DNA of 8,024 nucleotides from Patescibacteria group bacterium (GCA_020428615.1 JAGQMO010000044.1:1-8024); one strand, 5' to 3'; positions 1 through 6,796 are shown, numbered from the stretch's first letter. Made by a program: numbers and translations. Notes: a model not told the origin generated them from the sequence alone.

Positions 1-1624
1 GAAGGTATGGAGTGCGGACGATACCATCATTGTGTTCGGCAGTGATTGACCCACTGTACTCAAGCACCAGTTCGTACACACGGTCGGAAATCTCAACGAT
101 CTTTGCCTTATTCTCTGGTTTATTCATGTCAACGAGCGGAATGATGTGGAAGTTTCCATTTCCGAGGTGCCCTGCAATGGTGTAGAGAAACTCGTTCTGA
201 TATTCATTCAAAATTTCAACGAGGCGAGGAAGGTACTGTGGTAGGTGTTCTGGGTTCACCGCAATGTCATCAATGAACGGCGCGGTGCGTGTTCCTGAAC
301 CAGCGGTGCGTGATTTTTTAGAGTGCTCAGTTAACAATTTAAAGCTGTCGTGGCGGAAGTCCCAGTATTTTTGTGAAGCCTTGCCTTTGACGATGAAGGC
401 TTTCAATTTTGGCATCGTTGTTTGTATGTCGTTGAATTCAGCGACAACTTCTTGGTGAACTTTTGTTGCATCTTTATCCGCACTCTCGGCGAGCACCACA
501 AATTTTGGTACACCACCGGTGATTGCCATCCAAAATTCTGGCAGAAATCGTGCTGCGTAGCGAATGGCAGGGAAGAATCCTTTGTCTTTGACGAAGTCGC
601 GGAAGAACTTAATCCCGATTTTAAAGGTGTGGTCATCGTACAGCTCGATCGTGTCGAGATCGTGTTTTTGTAACACCTCAACAATTTTTGGTAGTTGACT
701 CAATTCGTTTACGAACATCACAATCATTTCTTCTTTTTGCTCATGAGGGACAAGTTTATAGGTTATCTCAGAAATAATGCCCGTTGTTCCTTGTGCCCCG
801 ACTATCAATTTCGTTAGGTCAAATACACCATTGCCTGATTCAAATGATGCTATAGAGTCGCTTGAAATAACATCCCACACCAAATATCCCGATGCGTTTT
901 TTGATGTTTTTGGTCGCTTTTCTTGAATGAGGTGCCAGTGTTGTTTGATGAGTGTGTACACATTGGATACGATGTGGGCAAGCAGGTGATTTTCCTGCAT
1001 GAGCGTTTGGAGTTCAGAATAAGAGAGTGGTTTGAGCACGTATTCATTTCCGTCTGAAAGAATAACCTTGAGCTCTGCGACAAAATCATTATTTTGTCCG
1101 TACTTGAGAGATTTTTCTCCGGCTCCATTGTTCGCAACCATACCGCCGATTGCGCAGAGTTTACGAGATGCCGGGAAGACCGGCATCAGCATGTTGTGTG
1201 CTAACGTTTTTTCTTCAAAGGGAATGTAGTACATGCCTGGCTCTGCAGTTGCTTTCCCTGTAATTGGATATGCAAAACCGCTTCGGTGTGTCTGCGTGCC
1301 AAAATCACCCGTTTCAATAGTTATGAATTCATGCATATATCGAGTTACATCAACAATAATAGATTGGTTAAGCGACCCGCCTGACATGCCAGAACCTGCT
1401 GCGCGAGGTGTAAGCGTCAGTTGTTTTGTATGGTGTTCGTTGTATTTGTTTACAAATTGAACGAGTGTTTGAATATCGCGTGAGTGTTTCGGATAGACAA
1501 TCATATCCGGCATAATATGAAACAGCGACCAATCGATTGCGCGTTTTTGTAAATCGTTCTTATCAATTGATACGTCACCATCAAGGAGAGGAGCAAGTGC
1601 TTCTTTAATGTCCGCATAGTTCAT
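1..1624 (-). CDS. FAD-linked oxidase, GlcD/D-lactate dehydrogenase type (3' end cut by window edge)
   Basis: Flavoprotein of the PCMH-type FAD-binding family with an FAD-linked oxidase C-terminal domain, the architecture of glycolate oxidase GlcD, D-lactate dehydrogenase and D-2-hydroxyglutarate dehydrogenase. It probably oxidises a 2-hydroxyacid, substrate unknown. The minus-strand frame is open for 541 codons from ATG at 1624 to the edge. Residues 74-92 (RAAGSGMSGG then SLNQS and VD) form the FAD pyrophosphate-binding loop. Residues 151-176 (PASR, C-IGG-MVANN-GAGE, LKYG) and 274-292 (VGAQGTTGIISE) are further FAD-domain motifs. C-terminal metal-site motifs are GHLGNGNFH at 485-493 and AEHNDG at 529-534. 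Family homologues usually have HxGDGN and AEHGDG, so Asp and Gly are each replaced by Asn. By comparison with GlcD about 35-50 residues should be missing, and no Fe-S domain is visible in this part. The start has no SD; a -10 box lies 6 nt upstream, which suggests a leaderless mRNA. Family assignment is firm, substrate is not. Confidence 0.93.
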   Translation of the reverse strand, partial: MNYADIKEALAPLLDGDVSIDKNDLQKRAIDWSLFHIMPDMIVYPKHSRDIQTLVQFVNKYNEHHTKQLTLTPRAAGSGMSGGSLNQSIIVDVTRYMHEFITIETGDFGTQTHRSGFAYPITGKATAEPGMYYIPFEEKTLAHNMLMPVFPASRKLCAIGGMVANNGAGEKSLKYGQNNDFVAELKVILSDGNEYVLKPLSYSELQTLMQENHLLAHIVSNVYTLIKQHWHLIQEKRPKTSKNASGYLVWDVISSDSIASFESGNGVFDLTKLIVGAQGTTGIISEITYKLVPHEQKEEMIVMFVNELSQLPKIVEVLQKHDLDTIELYDDHTFKIGIKFFRDFVKDKGFFPAIRYAARFLPEFWMAITGGVPKFVVLAESADKDATKVHQEVVAEFNDIQTTMPKLKAFIVKGKASQKYWDFRHDSFKLLTEHSKKSRTAGSGTRTAPFIDDIAVNPEHLPQYLPRLVEILNEYQNEFLYTIAGHLGNGNFHIIPLVDMNKPENKAKIVEISDRVYELVLEYSGSITAEHNDGIVRTPYL

Positions 1625-1630
1625 AGTGCC

Positions 1631-1660
1631 AGTATATCAGGTTTAGTTGTATCGCGTAAA
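1631..1660 (-). promoter_or_regulatory. Extended -10 promoter of the FAD oxidase, predicted leaderless
   Basis: On the minus strand TATACT (1636-1631) is preceded by TGA, making an extended -10 element. Only 6 nt (GGCACT) separate it from the ATG at 1624, so transcription would begin at or next to the A of the start codon. A weak -35 (TTTACG, 1660-1655, spacer 18) falls in the T-run of the adjacent terminator. The box sequence and spacing are seen directly; the start site is inferred. Confidence 0.6.
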
Positions 1661-1687
1661 AAAAGCCTTCCGAAGAGAAGGCTTTTC
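1658..1687 (-). terminator. Rho-independent terminator, minus strand
   Basis: A perfect 10-bp hairpin: AAAAGCCTTC (1661-1670) pairs with GAAGGCTTTT (1677-1686) around a 6-nt loop. Read on the minus strand the stem is followed by a seven-T run; on the plus strand the tail is only TTTT then CCAC. It therefore stops minus-strand transcription, yet it lies upstream of the minus-strand oxidase, with no annotated minus-strand gene before it. It either ends a small RNA that starts near 1766 or attenuates a longer oxidase leader. Confidence 0.75.
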
Positions 1688-1766
1688 CACGTCCTTTACA
1701 ATTATGAAACAATTAATTACGGTTTTGTTCTCCAAGAAGCATTGCATGGCTAACAAAATAGTATTC
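1658..1766 (-). ncRNA. Candidate ~110-nt small RNA or attenuated leader
   Basis: A minus-strand promoter (TTGACA 1801-1796, 17-bp spacer, GACAAT 1778-1773) points to a start near 1766, and a strong terminator lies at 1658-1687. In between, TTTTGTT (plus coordinates 1758-1752) pairs with AACAAAA (1729-1723). An AG/AG tandem mismatch follows, then a CCA/TGG helix and a 12-nt loop. The only minus-strand ATG frame noticed here (34 codons) reads through the terminator, so coding is unlikely. No known RNA family is recognised. The alternative is a long attenuated leader of the oxidase gene. The promoter, hairpin and terminator are visible; expression is inferred. Confidence 0.35.
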
Positions 1767-1772
1767 AATTCT

Positions 1773-1801
1773 ATTGTCTTAATAATTGCGAGTTGTGTCA
1801 A
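1773..1801 (-). promoter_or_regulatory. Minus-strand promoter of the guaB/oxidase intergenic region
   Basis: Consensus -35 TTGACA (1801-1796), 17-bp spacer and GACAAT (4 of 6 to TATAAT, 1778-1773). Its -35 is the mirror image of the guaB -35 at 1807-1812: the plus strand reads TGTCAA, 5 nt, TTGACA. The two promoters are thus back to back, and a regulator or polymerase bound at one would interfere with the other. Confidence 0.45.
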
Positions 1802-1806
1802 TACTT

Positions 1807-1837
1807 TTGACAAACTCTTTAAATCTATTACTATTAT
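1807..1837 (+). promoter_or_regulatory. guaB promoter
   Basis: Consensus -35 TTGACA at 1807-1812. The -10 is either TACTAT (1829-1834, spacer 16) or TATTAT (1832-1837, spacer 19). Transcription would start near 1841-1844 and give a leader of about 33-36 nt. That leader has no SD close to the ATG at 1877; CGGAA at 1849-1853 is too distant. No purine riboswitch fold was recognised in this short leader. Confidence 0.5.
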
Positions 1838-1876
1838 AAAAAATAAAACGGAATTAGTAACTTAACAATTGAAAAA

Positions 1877-3364
1877 ATGGCACAAAAAATTATAGGTAAA
1901 GGGTTCACATATGATGATGTGTTGCTCGTCCCGGCTTATTCGGAGGTTTTACCTCGAGAAGTCGATATAAAAACCAATTTTAGCAAAAATATTTCTTTAA
2001 ACGTTCCTGTAGTTTCGGCGGCTATGGATACGGTGACCGAGAGTGCGATGGCTATTGCTATGGCTCGTGAGGGAGGTATTGGCGTGTTACATAAAAACAT
2101 GTCCATCGATCAACAAGCTGAACAAGTCATGCTCGTGAAACAAGCTATGAGTGGCATTGTGATGAAACCAGTCACGATTCAAAACGATTTTCTGGTTGAG
2201 AACGTACGGGCTTCTTTTCATCGTCTCGGTGAGGGGATTGGTGGTTTCCCAGTCTTGAATAATGGAAATCTCGTTGGAATCCTGACTCGGTCAGATATTG
2301 AGTTTGCAGAAGATACTGATGAGGTGTCAAAACATATGACGCCTTACAAGAAGCTCAAAATTATGGATGCTGGCGATGTTATGAATCGAGAGATGTTGAA
2401 CCTCGACAAAGCCGAATCATTTTTTAAAAAACATCAGATCAAGCGAGCCCCACTTCGACTTCGTGACGGCAGATCGTATGCATTGGTTACCTTGAAGGAT
2501 ATCAAAAAAATTCGCCAATATCCTCAAGCCAACAAGGACAAATTTGGTCGCTTATGTGTTGCCGCTGCTGTTGGGGTAACCTCTGATGCTCTTGAGCGTG
2601 TAACGGCTTTAGTGAATGCTCAAGTTGATGCCATCGTTATCGATACTGCTCACGGACACACAAAAAATGTCATTATGCTCTTACAGAAAGTAAAAGAAAA
2701 CTTTCCTGGGCTAGATGTGGTTGTGGGAAATATTGCGACAGCTGAGGCAGCGCGTGCTCTTGTGAGTGCAGGAGCTGATGCCGTAAAGGTTGGAATTGGT
2801 CCTGGATCCATTTGCACAACTCGAGTCGTTGCTGGTGTTGGAGTACCACAATTTTCTGCTGTTTTGGAAGTTGCTGCTGCGATCAAAGGTTCTGGCGTTC
2901 CGGTAATTGCCGATGGAGGTATCCGTTACACGGGGGACATTCCCAAAGCCATTGCTGCTGGAGCCGACAGTGTTATGTTGGGCTCGTTGTTGGCAGGAAC
3001 CAAGGAATCGCCAGGAGAGACCATCATCTATGAAGGGCGAAAATTTAAATCGTATCGCGGCATGGGTAGTGTAGAAGCCATGAAGCAGGGATCCAAGGAT
3101 CGTTACTTTCAGGATGTAGAAGATGACATCAAGAAGTTAGTTCCTGAGGGTATTGTTGGACGTGTTCCCTACAAGGGCGATTTGGCAGAGAGCATGACCC
3201 AGTTTATTGGCGGATTACGCGCTGGGATGGGCTATTGTGGGGCTAAGGATATTGAAACTTTAAAGGAACATGGAAAATTTGTGAAGATCACTGCAGCCGG
3301 AATCCATGAAAGCCACCCGCACGATGTCACCATTACACAAGAATCACCGAATTATTCTCGGTGA
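1877..3364 (+). CDS. guaB: Inosine-5'-monophosphate dehydrogenase
   Basis: Cytosolic enzyme that oxidises IMP to XMP with NAD+, the committed step of guanine nucleotide synthesis. The 495 residues are full length for bacterial IMPDH. The TIM barrel begins with [11 protein letters not shown] (10-20) and [11 protein letters not shown] (45-55). A two-CBS insert spans about 95-212 ([17 protein letters not shown], then [11 protein letters not shown] to LVTLKDIKK). NAD-site DTAHGH is at 256-261. The IMP loop [10 protein letters not shown] (306-315) carries catalytic Cys313. ADGGIR is at 345-350, YRGMGS at 393-398, the flap Arg409-Tyr410 catalytic pair follows in SKDRYFQ, and the [11 protein letters not shown] loop is at 424-434. 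All key residues are present, so it should be active. The ATG at 1877 gives the usual N-terminus. A terminator follows within 25 bases, so it looks monocistronic. No guaA or other purine gene is adjacent. Confidence 0.97.
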   Translation: MAQKIIGKGFTYDDVLLVPAYSEVLPREVDIKTNFSKNISLNVPVVSAAMDTVTESAMAIAMAREGGIGVLHKNMSIDQQAEQVMLVKQAMSGIVMKPVTIQNDFLVENVRASFHRLGEGIGGFPVLNNGNLVGILTRSDIEFAEDTDEVSKHMTPYKKLKIMDAGDVMNREMLNLDKAESFFKKHQIKRAPLRLRDGRSYALVTLKDIKKIRQYPQANKDKFGRLCVAAAVGVTSDALERVTALVNAQVDAIVIDTAHGHTKNVIMLLQKVKENFPGLDVVVGNIATAEAARALVSAGADAVKVGIGPGSICTTRVVAGVGVPQFSAVLEVAAAIKGSGVPVIADGGIRYTGDIPKAIAAGADSVMLGSLLAGTKESPGETIIYEGRKFKSYRGMGSVEAMKQGSKDRYFQDVEDDIKKLVPEGIVGRVPYKGDLAESMTQFIGGLRAGMGYCGAKDIETLKEHGKFVKITAAGIHESHPHDVTITQESPNYSR

Positions 3365-3386
3365 TGGGCATAATTTTTTTAAATAG

Positions 3387-3417
3387 AAAAGGAGTTCTCT
3401 CATGAGGACTTCTTTTT
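3387..3417 (+). terminator. guaB terminator
   Basis: AAAAGGAGTTCTC (3387-3399) pairs with GAGGACTTCTTTT (3404-3416) as a 13-bp stem with two G-U wobbles around a TCAT loop, followed by another T. It starts 23 nt after the guaB stop codon. The A-run before the stem may let it work weakly in reverse. Confidence 0.75.
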
Positions 3418-3419
3418 CA

Positions 3420-3447
3420 TTGCTATTTGTAGTGAGGTTTCTATACT
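3420..3447 (+). promoter_or_regulatory. Promoter of the tRNA nucleotidyltransferase gene, predicted leaderless
   Basis: TTGCTA (3420-3425), 16-bp spacer, TATACT (3442-3447), then AGAGTC and the ATG at 3454. The 6-nt gap from -10 box to start codon equals that of the FAD oxidase promoter and predicts a transcript beginning at the start codon. The -35 starts 3 nt after the guaB terminator. Confidence 0.6.
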
Positions 3448-3453
3448 AGAGTC

Positions 3454-4953
3454 ATGAACAGTGATTTCAAAAACCGTATACTTGAAAATGTTCTATGGAC
3501 AATTAACCGTTTGCAAGATGCTGGTTATGAAGCTTTTATCGTTGGCGGATGTGTTCGTGACCTCTTTTTGGAACGGGAACCAAGTGATTGGGATATCACT
3601 ACGAACGCAACACCGGACGATATTATGGGTGTTTTTGAAACAACAGATCGCCGAGTTGTATACGAGAATAATTTTGGTACGGTTGCAATTGTAAACAAAG
3701 AACTTGAACACGATGATCCGAGTTACACTATTGAAATAACCCCGTATCGGACCGAAGGATCGTACACTGATAATCGCAGACCTGATGAGGTTACGTTCTC
3801 AAAAGACATTCACGAGGATCTCAAACGGCGAGATTTCACGATCAATGCGATGGCATATGATCCTATTTCTGATTCATTGATTGATGATTTTGATGGACAA
3901 ACAGATTTGAAAGAACGAATCATTAGAACGGTTGGTGATGCAAATGAACGATTCAGTGAAGACGCGCTCCGCATCATGCGAGCCATTCGCTTCTCGGCCG
4001 AGCTCGGTTTCGTGTGGGATGCTGATACCGTTATGGCAATTCGCAATCATGCAGAGAAACTCTCAAGTATTTCAAGAGAGCGCATTCGCGACGAGTTTGT
4101 GAGAATCATCAAAGCTCCCTTTGCCAAAGACGGAATAATGAGCATGCACAAACTCGGACTTCTTGCGTATGTTGTACCCGAACTGGAGGAAGGTATTGAT
4201 TGTGAACAAGGAGGCGTTCACCGGTTTGATGTATTTACGCACTTGGTGAAATCGCTTGAACACGCAACAAACAAAGAATATCCAGTTCATGTGAAACTCG
4301 CTGCACTGCTTCATGACATTGGTAAACCTCGAACGAGGAGACCGGCAAACGGTCGCGGAACAAAAGAGTGGACGTTCTATGGTCACGAAGTTGTCGGAGC
4401 AAAGATGACGCGGGATATTATGAAGCGTCTCAAGTTTTCAAAAGACATGACCGAACAAGTCGAGAAACTTGTTCGCTACCACATGTTTTTCTCTGATCCT
4501 GATGCGATTACCTTGTCAGCAGTTCGGCGTATGGTAAAAAATGTTGGACAGGATCTCATTTGGGATTTGATGGATTTGCGTACGTGCGATCGCATCGGTA
4601 CCGGAAGACCCAAAGAAAAACCGTACCGACTGCGCAAATATCACGCCATGATCGAAGAAGTCATGCGTGATCCAATCAGTGTCGGTATGTTAAAAATTAA
4701 TGGCGACATTATGGTTGGTGAAATGGGATTGCAACCCGGACCGAAAATGGGGTGGGTGCTCCACGCACTCCTTGAAGAAGTGCTCGACGACCCCACACTC
4801 AACACGCGCGAATACTTGGAAAAACGTACGCGTGAATTGTGGGAGCTTACTGATGACGAAGTGAAAAAGCTCGGCGAATCCGGAAGAGAGAAAAAAGAAG
4901 AAGAAGAATTTCGCGAGGTAAAAGCGCTCCACCGCAAACACAAGGTGGATTAG
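3454..4953 (+). CDS. cca: CCA-adding enzyme / poly(A) polymerase family tRNA nucleotidyltransferase with HD domain
   Basis: Class II nucleotidyltransferase that most likely adds or repairs the 3'-CCA end of tRNAs; a poly(A) polymerase role cannot be excluded from sequence alone. The head motif FIVGGCVRD is at 28-36, and the metal-binding pair is Asp45 and Asp47 (SDWDIT). RRDFTINAMAYDP (125-137), GDANERFSEDALR with the EDxxR nucleotide-selecting motif (Glu169, Asp170, Arg173) and RAIRFSAEL follow. An HD phosphohydrolase-like domain comes next: HLVKSLEH (263-270), LLHDIGKPRTRR with His287-Asp288, FYGHE (308-312) and RYHMF (341-345). The C-terminal tail (about 470-499) is rich in Lys and Glu. 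At 499 residues it is long for a bare CCA enzyme but normal for HD-fused members. There is no SD. It has its own promoter and terminator, so it seems independent of guaB. Confidence 0.93.
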   Translation: MNSDFKNRILENVLWTINRLQDAGYEAFIVGGCVRDLFLEREPSDWDITTNATPDDIMGVFETTDRRVVYENNFGTVAIVNKELEHDDPSYTIEITPYRTEGSYTDNRRPDEVTFSKDIHEDLKRRDFTINAMAYDPISDSLIDDFDGQTDLKERIIRTVGDANERFSEDALRIMRAIRFSAELGFVWDADTVMAIRNHAEKLSSISRERIRDEFVRIIKAPFAKDGIMSMHKLGLLAYVVPELEEGIDCEQGGVHRFDVFTHLVKSLEHATNKEYPVHVKLAALLHDIGKPRTRRPANGRGTKEWTFYGHEVVGAKMTRDIMKRLKFSKDMTEQVEKLVRYHMFFSDPDAITLSAVRRMVKNVGQDLIWDLMDLRTCDRIGTGRPKEKPYRLRKYHAMIEEVMRDPISVGMLKINGDIMVGEMGLQPGPKMGWVLHALLEEVLDDPTLNTREYLEKRTRELWELTDDEVKKLGESGREKKEEEEFREVKALHRKHKVD

Positions 4954-4959
4954 TGTATA

Positions 4960-4989
4960 TGAAAAACCCGGGTAGTGTCCCGGGTTTGT
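4960..4989. terminator. Bidirectional terminator between convergent genes
   Basis: AAACCCGGG (4964-4972) and CCCGGGTTT (4979-4987) form a perfect 9-bp stem with loop TAGTGT. The plus-strand tail is only TTT then GTC, while the minus strand ends in five Ts (complement of the A-run at 4962-4966). It sits 10 nt after the cca stop and a few nt beyond the minus-strand stop at 4992, so it can serve both genes, with the minus-strand geometry stronger. Confidence 0.8.
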
Positions 4990-4991
4990 CG

Positions 4992-5558
4992 TCAATTGTT
5001 AATATTATCGATACTCCTTAACGTTTCGGCAAGAATTTCTCGAAAATTTTGTTCAGATTTGGTTAGATCATTGAGGTGTTCCAAACCAATTTTTGTTTTT
5101 TTCAGCATTTCCTTACCAATCGCAAGTACGTCCAAAGTGTTCTTGAAGCTTGTGAATGGCAATAACGTGTTCACTTGATGTAGCGTTAATGCTTGATCAT
5201 TTGAGTTACTCAGCAACCACCTGGAATCTTCACTCAGATTTCTCCATTGAGCATTTTTTAGTACATGCGTTCTCAGATTCCTTTTTAGTTGAACGTGGTC
5301 AATGTAGCTTAGTAATAGTTCATTATAAAAAAATTCCATAAAGAATGAATGTTCTAGCCAATCATTGATTTCATGAAAAATTTTTATCGATTCATAGGGA
5401 CTGCTTTTTCTCTTGTGAAATCCGTCCGCCAATCCTCGCAGGAAGGGAATAATCTGTTCTTGGTTCAACTCGCTGATATGGAGCGGACCATGGTAATTCT
5501 TATCGAGGCCTACGCGCCTCCCTCGTTCGTATAGTTCTTGTTTATCCTTGTCTCTCAC
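4992..5558 (-). CDS. Hypothetical 188-aa helical protein
   Basis: Not recognised. The start is GTG at 5558; the next in-frame Met is residue 74, and the N-terminal part is charged and protein-like, so GTG is preferred. There is no signal peptide or membrane segment, so it is probably cytosolic. The N-terminal part (1-50) has YERGRRVGLDK and FLRGLADGFHKRK, with Gly and basic residues. Residues 55-105 are rich in aromatics and amphipathic (NDWLEHSFFMEFF). The C-terminal half contains WRNLSEDSRWLL (105-116) and a Lys/Leu/Glu helical tail (145-186). No catalytic motif or Cys cluster is seen. A faint likeness of the Gly-containing N-terminus to ribosome modulation factor was considered, but it is too weak to use. 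It is convergent with cca across a shared terminator. An 11-bp inverted repeat over the promoter suggests it is regulated, possibly by itself. Confidence 0.8.
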   Translation of the reverse strand: MRDKDKQELYERGRRVGLDKNYHGPLHISELNQEQIIPFLRGLADGFHKRKSSPYESIKIFHEINDWLEHSFFMEFFYNELLLSYIDHVQLKRNLRTHVLKNAQWRNLSEDSRWLLSNSNDQALTLHQVNTLLPFTSFKNTLDVLAIGKEMLKKTKIGLEHLNDLTKSEQNFREILAETLRSIDNINN

Positions 5559-5563
5559 GTGTT

Positions 5564-5627
5564 ATATTGTTATGGATTATTTACCTTAACATAACAATAT
5601 TATATTTTTTAGTCAACAATCTGTAAT
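5564..5627 (-). promoter_or_regulatory. Promoter with inverted-repeat operator candidate
   Basis: Two promoter readings overlap on the minus strand: TTGACT (5616-5611), 17 bp, TATGTT (5593-5588); or ATTACA (5627-5622), 17 bp, TATAAT (5604-5599). A perfect 11-bp inverted repeat, ATATTGTTATG (5564-5574) and CATAACAATAT (5590-5600) with a 15-bp gap, covers the -10 region and ends about 5 nt before the GTG. The upstream arm would not be wholly transcribed, so a protein-binding site is more likely than an RNA hairpin. Confidence 0.5.
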
Positions 5628-5650
5628 TATTTTTTTTGAATGACGCAAAG

Positions 5651-5688
5651 AAAAAGCCTAGTGAAGTATTTCTACTTCACTAGGCTCA
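5651..5688 (-). terminator. Terminator of the 150-aa exported protein gene
   Basis: A perfect 14-bp stem, AGCCTAGTGAAGTA (5655-5668) with TACTTCACTAGGCT (5673-5686), loop TTTC. On the minus strand it is followed by TTTTTCTTT. It lies about 20 nt past the stop codon at 5709 and separates that gene from the 188-aa gene's promoter. Confidence 0.85.
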
Positions 5689-5708
5689 TATGGAACCCTC
5701 CCCGGCAA

Positions 5709-6161
5709 TTATCCAAGGGCGGCAATCGGCCAAAATTTATTGTTCTGCTTCATGTTATTCTTTAAACACGGCTCCGCTCTAGTTGCGCTTTGCCATATTT
5801 TTTTGGGAGTTTCGTTCGGGCACTTACAACCGGTGTTAGAGCTTAGAACTTTGTAAGCCCATGACCCCTCCAGCGTCGCGCTTTCTCCAACATTTTTTGC
5901 ATCATCAATATTGGCTTTTTTAGTTACTGTCCAATGAGTAACCGTAAAGTTTTCTTCAGCACATGCATTGCTTTGGACATTGATAAATGCATTGCTGTGA
6001 AGTACAACAGCTGCGTGAGACGACGTGCCCACGGTCTTTTGGCTGTTTTCGATTACCCCTATTTCTTCATCGGGAGGGGAATTCGAATTTTTTGAAACGT
6101 TTGAAACGGCTGGCGCAATGATTAAGAGCGAAACAGCCATCAACCAAATTTTTTTGATCAT
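5709..6161 (-). CDS. Small exported protein of unknown function (150 aa)
   Basis: Not recognised. The frame can be extended by three codons to a TTG, but ATG at 6161 gives a textbook signal peptide: MIKK, hydrophobic stretch 5-19, probable cleavage near APAVS (16-20). No lipobox Cys is present, so it should be secreted or released outside the membrane rather than lipid-anchored. The mature part starts with a Ser/Asn/Pro-rich linker (21-50), then a mixed region with HWTVT (76-80). It has four cysteines (67, 112, 114, 132), including a CKC pair, which could form two disulfides or bind metal. No enzyme motif is seen. Its own terminator follows. The gene is in the AT-richer minus-strand accessory block with another exported orphan upstream; the two proteins share no clear sequence similarity. 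Confidence 0.75.
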   Translation of the reverse strand: MIKKIWLMAVSLLIIAPAVSNVSKNSNSPPDEEIGVIENSQKTVGTSSHAAVVLHSNAFINVQSNACAEENFTVTHWTVTKKANIDDAKNVGESATLEGSWAYKVLSSNTGCKCPNETPKKIWQSATRAEPCLKNNMKQNNKFWPIAALG

Positions 6162-6290
6162 AGATGACAAAAATTTTAAGTTATTGTTTTTTCAGATTCA
6201 TTTTTCTGTGCATAGCTCATGCTTGTCCTGTGGCGAACCTACCACATAATGTTCTTGTTTGATTCTACTACATTGTTCATAAAAAAACAA
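6162..6290 (-). promoter_or_regulatory. Promoter and leader of the 150-aa exported protein gene
   Basis: Best promoter: TTGTTT (6290-6285), 17 bp, TAGAAT (6267-6262), start near 6255, giving a leader of about 94 nt. The leader holds a 5-bp hairpin (6229-6233 with 6242-6246) and a weak 4-bp one (6210-6213 with 6219-6222). TAACTTAAAAT lies at 6183-6173. That TAAAAT could instead be a -10 box for a nearly leaderless transcript. There is no SD. Confidence 0.35.
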
Positions 6291-6329
6291 AGGATTCAAA
6301 AATTTCACAGTAAAATGATTAGTGTATTA

Positions 6330-6345
6330 ATATGATGAATCATAT
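6330..6345. repeat. 16-bp palindrome beside a terminator
   Basis: ATATGAT (6330-6336), GA, ATCATAT (6339-6345): a perfect 7-bp inverted repeat with a 2-bp centre, directly abutting the terminator at 6346-6376. The size and tight centre suit a dimeric DNA-binding protein better than an RNA hairpin. The neighbouring stretch up to about 6290 holds nothing else recognisable. Confidence 0.4.
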
Positions 6346-6376
6346 AAAACCCCCGAATTATTTCATCGGGGATTTT
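6346..6376 (-). terminator. Terminator of the 119-aa exported protein gene
   Basis: CCCCGA (6351-6356) pairs with TCGGGG (6366-6371), extended by four A-T pairs past one C/A mismatch (6346-6349 with 6373-6376); the loop is 9 nt. The minus-strand tail is TTTTATATG. It lies about 60 nt beyond the stop at 6437. The 60-nt trailer contains GTAGG/CCTAC repeats that could form competing hairpins. Confidence 0.65.
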
Positions 6377-6436
6377 GTGATAACGGTAGGTCGTTCCTAC
6401 TTCATTATTTTCTTTTCATTCGCCTACCTGAGGCCA

Positions 6437-6796
6437 TTATCCGGTGGTCGCTTTTTGGCATCCAAATGGGTTCGTCATGGCATTCATTATTTTCGCCTTG
6501 GCCTTGTCAATCTGATTCAGAGTAGTAAGGCAATCGGCATGGTAATGGTAATTGATCTCGGCATCCGGCGCGTTGATCGTAATGGTAACAATATCGATGA
6601 CAACGGGCACAAGCTTGTCGTGGTCGGTACGCATGATTGTGTCCGGGACGATGGTCATGTCACTGGCATTGTTGTCGGTAAAAATAAAAGATTCAGGCTG
6701 CTGCAGGTTTTGTTTGTCTTGCTGCAGCGTTTGTTCTGCTGTTGCGTAGTTCATGGTGAACAGAGCAAACAACATAATGAAAAATGTTTTTTTCAT
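6437..6796 (-). CDS. Small exported protein of unknown function (119 aa)
   Basis: Not recognised. The N-terminus is a clear Sec signal peptide: MKK, hydrophobic core FFIMLFALF (5-13), predicted cut after ATA at 18-20 (mature from Glu21). The mature protein begins with a Gln-rich polar stretch (21-33), then a region with predicted beta character and alternating hydrophobic residues (62-82, LVPVVIDIVTITINAP). HYHADC follows at 84-89, and the Ala/Lys-rich end is helix-prone. Two cysteines (89 and 113) could form one disulfide. There is no membrane anchor. A longer frame on the opposite strand overlaps it, but this strand has the signal peptide, an extended -10 promoter and a terminator, so it is preferred. 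Its leader shares a sequence element with the neighbouring exported gene. Confidence 0.75.
   Translation of the reverse strand: MKKTFFIMLFALFTMNYATAEQTLQQDKQNLQQPESFIFTDNNASDMTIVPDTIMRTDHDKLVPVVIDIVTITINAPDAEINYHYHADCLTTLNQIDKAKAKIMNAMTNPFGCQKATTG

Noticed and set aside
403..684. Minus-strand frame inside the FAD oxidase gene
   Set aside because: Shadow of the conserved oxidase frame, which is open across the whole region.
1655..1750. 34-codon minus-strand frame in the candidate small RNA
   Set aside because: It continues through the terminator, so a complete mRNA would not usually be made.
1647..1865. Plus-strand frame (TTG start, or ATG at 1704) in the guaB upstream region
   Set aside because: It overlaps the terminator hairpin and the guaB promoter, has biased low-complexity content and no start signal at proper spacing.
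4072..4386. Minus-strand frame opposite cca
   Set aside because: Lies wholly inside the conserved plus-strand gene and has no recognisable features.
4641..4995. Two overlapping Phe/Ser-rich minus-strand frames opposite the cca C-terminus
   Set aside because: They arise as complements of the Lys/Glu-rich coding tail of cca and have no domain or promoter.
4992..5558. 188-aa protein as a ribosome modulation factor-like protein
   Set aside because: Only a loose Gly/Arg spacing resemblance at the N-terminus; the length and remaining sequence do not fit.
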